DNA from: Phycisphaeraceae bacterium
Lineage (GTDB): Bacteria > Planctomycetota > Phycisphaerae > Phycisphaerales > Phycisphaeraceae
Assembly (NCBI GenBank): GCA_029260655.1
Contig: JAJDCU010000021.1
Span: forward strand, 62,001-126,000
DNA: 64,000 bases
Direction: 5' to 3'
In this document: positions 62,231-64,000 of the stretch, one piece after another
Layout: each line of letters starts with the position of its first letter
Position numbering within the stretch: position 1 is the first letter of the stretch
Made by a program: the position numbers and the translations under genes
The notes under the pieces: generated by a model
Told to the model about the DNA's origin: nothing
Seen by the model: only the letters and a program-made list of their open reading frames with translations
The model's database searches: none

Positions 62231-63940
62231 ATGAATCTGTTGCCGGCACAGCCCGGTGCATCTATCCCTATCCGGCTTAGCGCCTGCCTGGTCATCCTGT
62301 TGACGTTGATTGTGACGAGCAGCGCTGCCGCCCTAACCACTGGCGAATATGACGCCGCACTGGCGGGGGTCGACGCCTTCCTGGATCGGCAGATGGATCG
62401 GTTCGCCCCGGTCCCGGGGGACTACCCGGCCCAGTTCTCCGACGCGCAGTTGATCCAGAGCTACGACGTGCCGGTATCGGACCCGAGCTTCTTCCCGCTG
62501 TATCACCGCGCGGACATCTACGACACCTCGCTGGCGGCGATCTATTACACACGGCGGGGCGACCTGGACCGCGCACGCCGGCTGCTGGATGGCATCCGTT
62601 TTGTCCAGGGTAACGATCCGATCAAGGATCCGAACGATGCCTCGATCGGCGACGGGCGGCTGCGCACCTCGTACTGGGCCAACGACCTGCTCGGGCCCGA
62701 TCGGGTCGGACCCTCGATCGACACCCCCGACGCCGCGATCGGCAATATCGCCTGGGCCGGGATCGCGATGACGCATTACTACAACGTCACCGGACAGCAG
62801 CCTTATCTCGACGCCGCCAAGCGCGCCGCCGACTGGATCGATACCCATACCAGGCAGAGTGAAGCCGATGGTTTTGGCGGGTTCTCGCTTGGGCTTAACG
62901 TGGCGGACGCACCGATCCTCGGCTCCACCGCGATCCGCGCGACCGAGCACAACATCGATACCTACGCGCTGGCGGTGAACCTTGCCACGCTCGACGGCGA
63001 CCCGAGGTGGTCCGCGATGGCAGATCACGCCGGGGGGTTTGTGCAAACGATGTTCAACAATCAACCCGGTCAGGAAAAATATTGGACCGGCACGAAACCC
63101 GGCGCCGGGGTGCCGATTGAAACCAACTACTTCCCGGTCCCGATGGACGCTCAGGCGTGGGGCGCCTTGGCCGGGGTCGACACCTTCGATCACCATGAGC
63201 GTGCGTTGCGCGTGGTCAGCGATACCCCTGCCAACGATCCTGCCGGCCTTGTCGTGATCGACGACATGGGCGACGGCCGGACGTACCAGGGTGTGCGGTT
63301 CTCCACCGGCGGGCAACACATCCAGGTCGAGAACACGGCGGGGTATGTCTTGGCCATCGCGGCCGGGCTTGACGGCGGCTGGCTGACGGAACAACCCGGC
63401 GATGTCCCCGGGCGGTGGGATGATGAACTCGCTTTATTGATCGATCAACTCGACGCGATACGCACCACGGCCGATGGGAGTGACCCCGCGGGGGTCGGGC
63501 TGGTCGCGGCCCCATGGCCCGCAGGCGCCGCGACCGGATTCGGCTTTGACTACCCAAACCTCCGCCACGTCGCCAGCACTGTATGGACCGGCCTGGCGCT
63601 CTTGGCGTCCCACCCTGACGCGAATCAGCGCGACGCCTTCGCCAACCCCTTGGCCTCGCTATCGGCCAGGCTGACCGGCGATCTCAACGCCGACGGGTTC
63701 GTGGGGATCGAGGATCTGAACATCGTGCTGGGGGCGTGGAATCAGACGGTCACGCTTGGGAACCCGCTGATGGGCGACCCCTCGGGCGATGGGTTCGTCG
63801 GGATCGAAGACCTCAACGTCGTCCTTGGACACTGGAACACGGGCGCACCCCCGTCGTCTCAGTTGCCTAGCAGCATCCCGGAGCCGGCTACCTGGGTCAC
63901 CGTTGCGATGGCTTGTGTGGGATTGTTACGTCGGCATTAG
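62231..63940 (+). CDS. Secreted alpha-helical protein with tandem dockerin-like repeats and PEP-CTERM tail
   Basis: After a signal peptide, residues 30-475 form an alpha-helix-rich domain with repeats of the type YDTSLAAIYYTRRGDLDRARRLLDGIRF and YNVTGQQPYLDAAKRAADWIDTH, RATEHNIDTYALAVNLATLDGD and RHVASTVWTGLALLASHP, consistent with an alpha/alpha-toroid of the kind seen in several glycoside hydrolase and lyase families. No catalytic motif could be fixed. Two half-dockerins, DLNADGFVGIEDLN and DPSGDGFVGIEDLN, are adjacent (about 32 residues apart) and end with the tail SIPEPATWVTVAMACVGLL. The start ATG 62231 is 18 bases after the GH16 stop, so the two are probably cotranscribed. It lacks the inserted unnamed domain. 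Confidence 0.72.
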   Translation: MNLLPAQPGASIPIRLSACLVILLTLIVTSSAAALTTGEYDAALAGVDAFLDRQMDRFAPVPGDYPAQFSDAQLIQSYDVPVSDPSFFPLYHRADIYDTSLAAIYYTRRGDLDRARRLLDGIRFVQGNDPIKDPNDASIGDGRLRTSYWANDLLGPDRVGPSIDTPDAAIGNIAWAGIAMTHYYNVTGQQPYLDAAKRAADWIDTHTRQSEADGFGGFSLGLNVADAPILGSTAIRATEHNIDTYALAVNLATLDGDPRWSAMADHAGGFVQTMFNNQPGQEKYWTGTKPGAGVPIETNYFPVPMDAQAWGALAGVDTFDHHERALRVVSDTPANDPAGLVVIDDMGDGRTYQGVRFSTGGQHIQVENTAGYVLAIAAGLDGGWLTEQPGDVPGRWDDELALLIDQLDAIRTTADGSDPAGVGLVAAPWPAGAATGFGFDYPNLRHVASTVWTGLALLASHPDANQRDAFANPLASLSARLTGDLNADGFVGIEDLNIVLGAWNQTVTLGNPLMGDPSGDGFVGIEDLNVVLGHWNTGAPPSSQLPSSIPEPATWVTVAMACVGLLRRH

Positions 63941-64000
63941 CCCGAAGCGGAACAGTAACCTTAGCGATCACTGCTCGCCCCGCATGGCCTTCTTCGGTGT

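Noticed and set aside
1-64000. Mobile element, prophage, integrase or CRISPR array
   Set aside because: No transposase, phage or Cas-type protein and no regularly spaced repeat arrays were found; only small palindromes were seen.
1-64000. tRNA or rRNA genes
   Set aside because: No T-arm GTTCGA-type signature with a matching acceptor stem or rRNA blocks was noticed in the intergenic gaps.

Overview
The window comes from a GC-rich bacterial chromosome, most likely a marine planctomycete of the Phycisphaerae. The evidence is seven open reading frames with secreted domains and, in five of them, C-terminal PEP-CTERM sorting tails; repeated calcium-loop (dockerin-like) segments ending in GIEDLN; two pseudopilin-type proteins with the [16 protein letters not shown] helix; and an XrtA-type polysaccharide deacetylase and glycosyltransferase. 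No rRNA, tRNA, CRISPR array, transposase or prophage was seen. Species identity is inference.

Layout. 1-8.6 kb: a GNAT fragment, agmatine degradation (aguB-aguA), an S66 LD-carboxypeptidase, a PBP4-type D,D-peptidase, a SpmA/SpmB pair and a pseudopilin with a long structured leader. 8.6-16.4 kb: pyruvate kinase, convergent XrtA-type deacetylase and glycosyltransferase, a PrcB-like lipoprotein, trmB, an aminotransferase and a GH16-fold protein. 16.4-23.2 kb: thrS, preceded by a 28-codon leader peptide with 14 Thr codons and a terminator/antiterminator pair, then an STN-repeat protein, a beta-helix protein, a PEP-CTERM protein and a TrkA-N protein. 23.2-43 kb: gltBD with a translationally coupled LysR gene, GT4 glycosyltransferase, a second PBP4, a HAD phosphatase, two unrelated ferredoxin-NADP reductases, holB and cls.

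43-64 kb is a coherent carbohydrate locus. A minus-strand operon encodes a membrane-tethered solute-binding protein, two ABC permeases and a large cytoplasmic GH94/GH149/GH161-like phosphorylase. Divergent from it are a LacI regulator and a GH2-TIM-like secreted enzyme, then a paralogous LacI regulator, PEP-CTERM proteins, a pseudopilin, two GH16 laminarinase-like enzymes and a secreted alpha-helical protein. The simplest reading is capture and cutting of a beta-glucan (laminarin-like) outside the cell, ABC import of oligosaccharides, and phosphorolysis inside. No transporter ATPase and no SusC/SusD are present.

The most notable items are: the Thr-codon attenuator of thrS; a ~150-residue unnamed domain inserted between two half-dockerins in three neighbouring proteins; a two-hairpin RNA motif found three times upstream of secreted or pseudopilin genes; and the ABC-based beta-glucan locus. 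Several palindromic dispersed repeats sit at gene ends.
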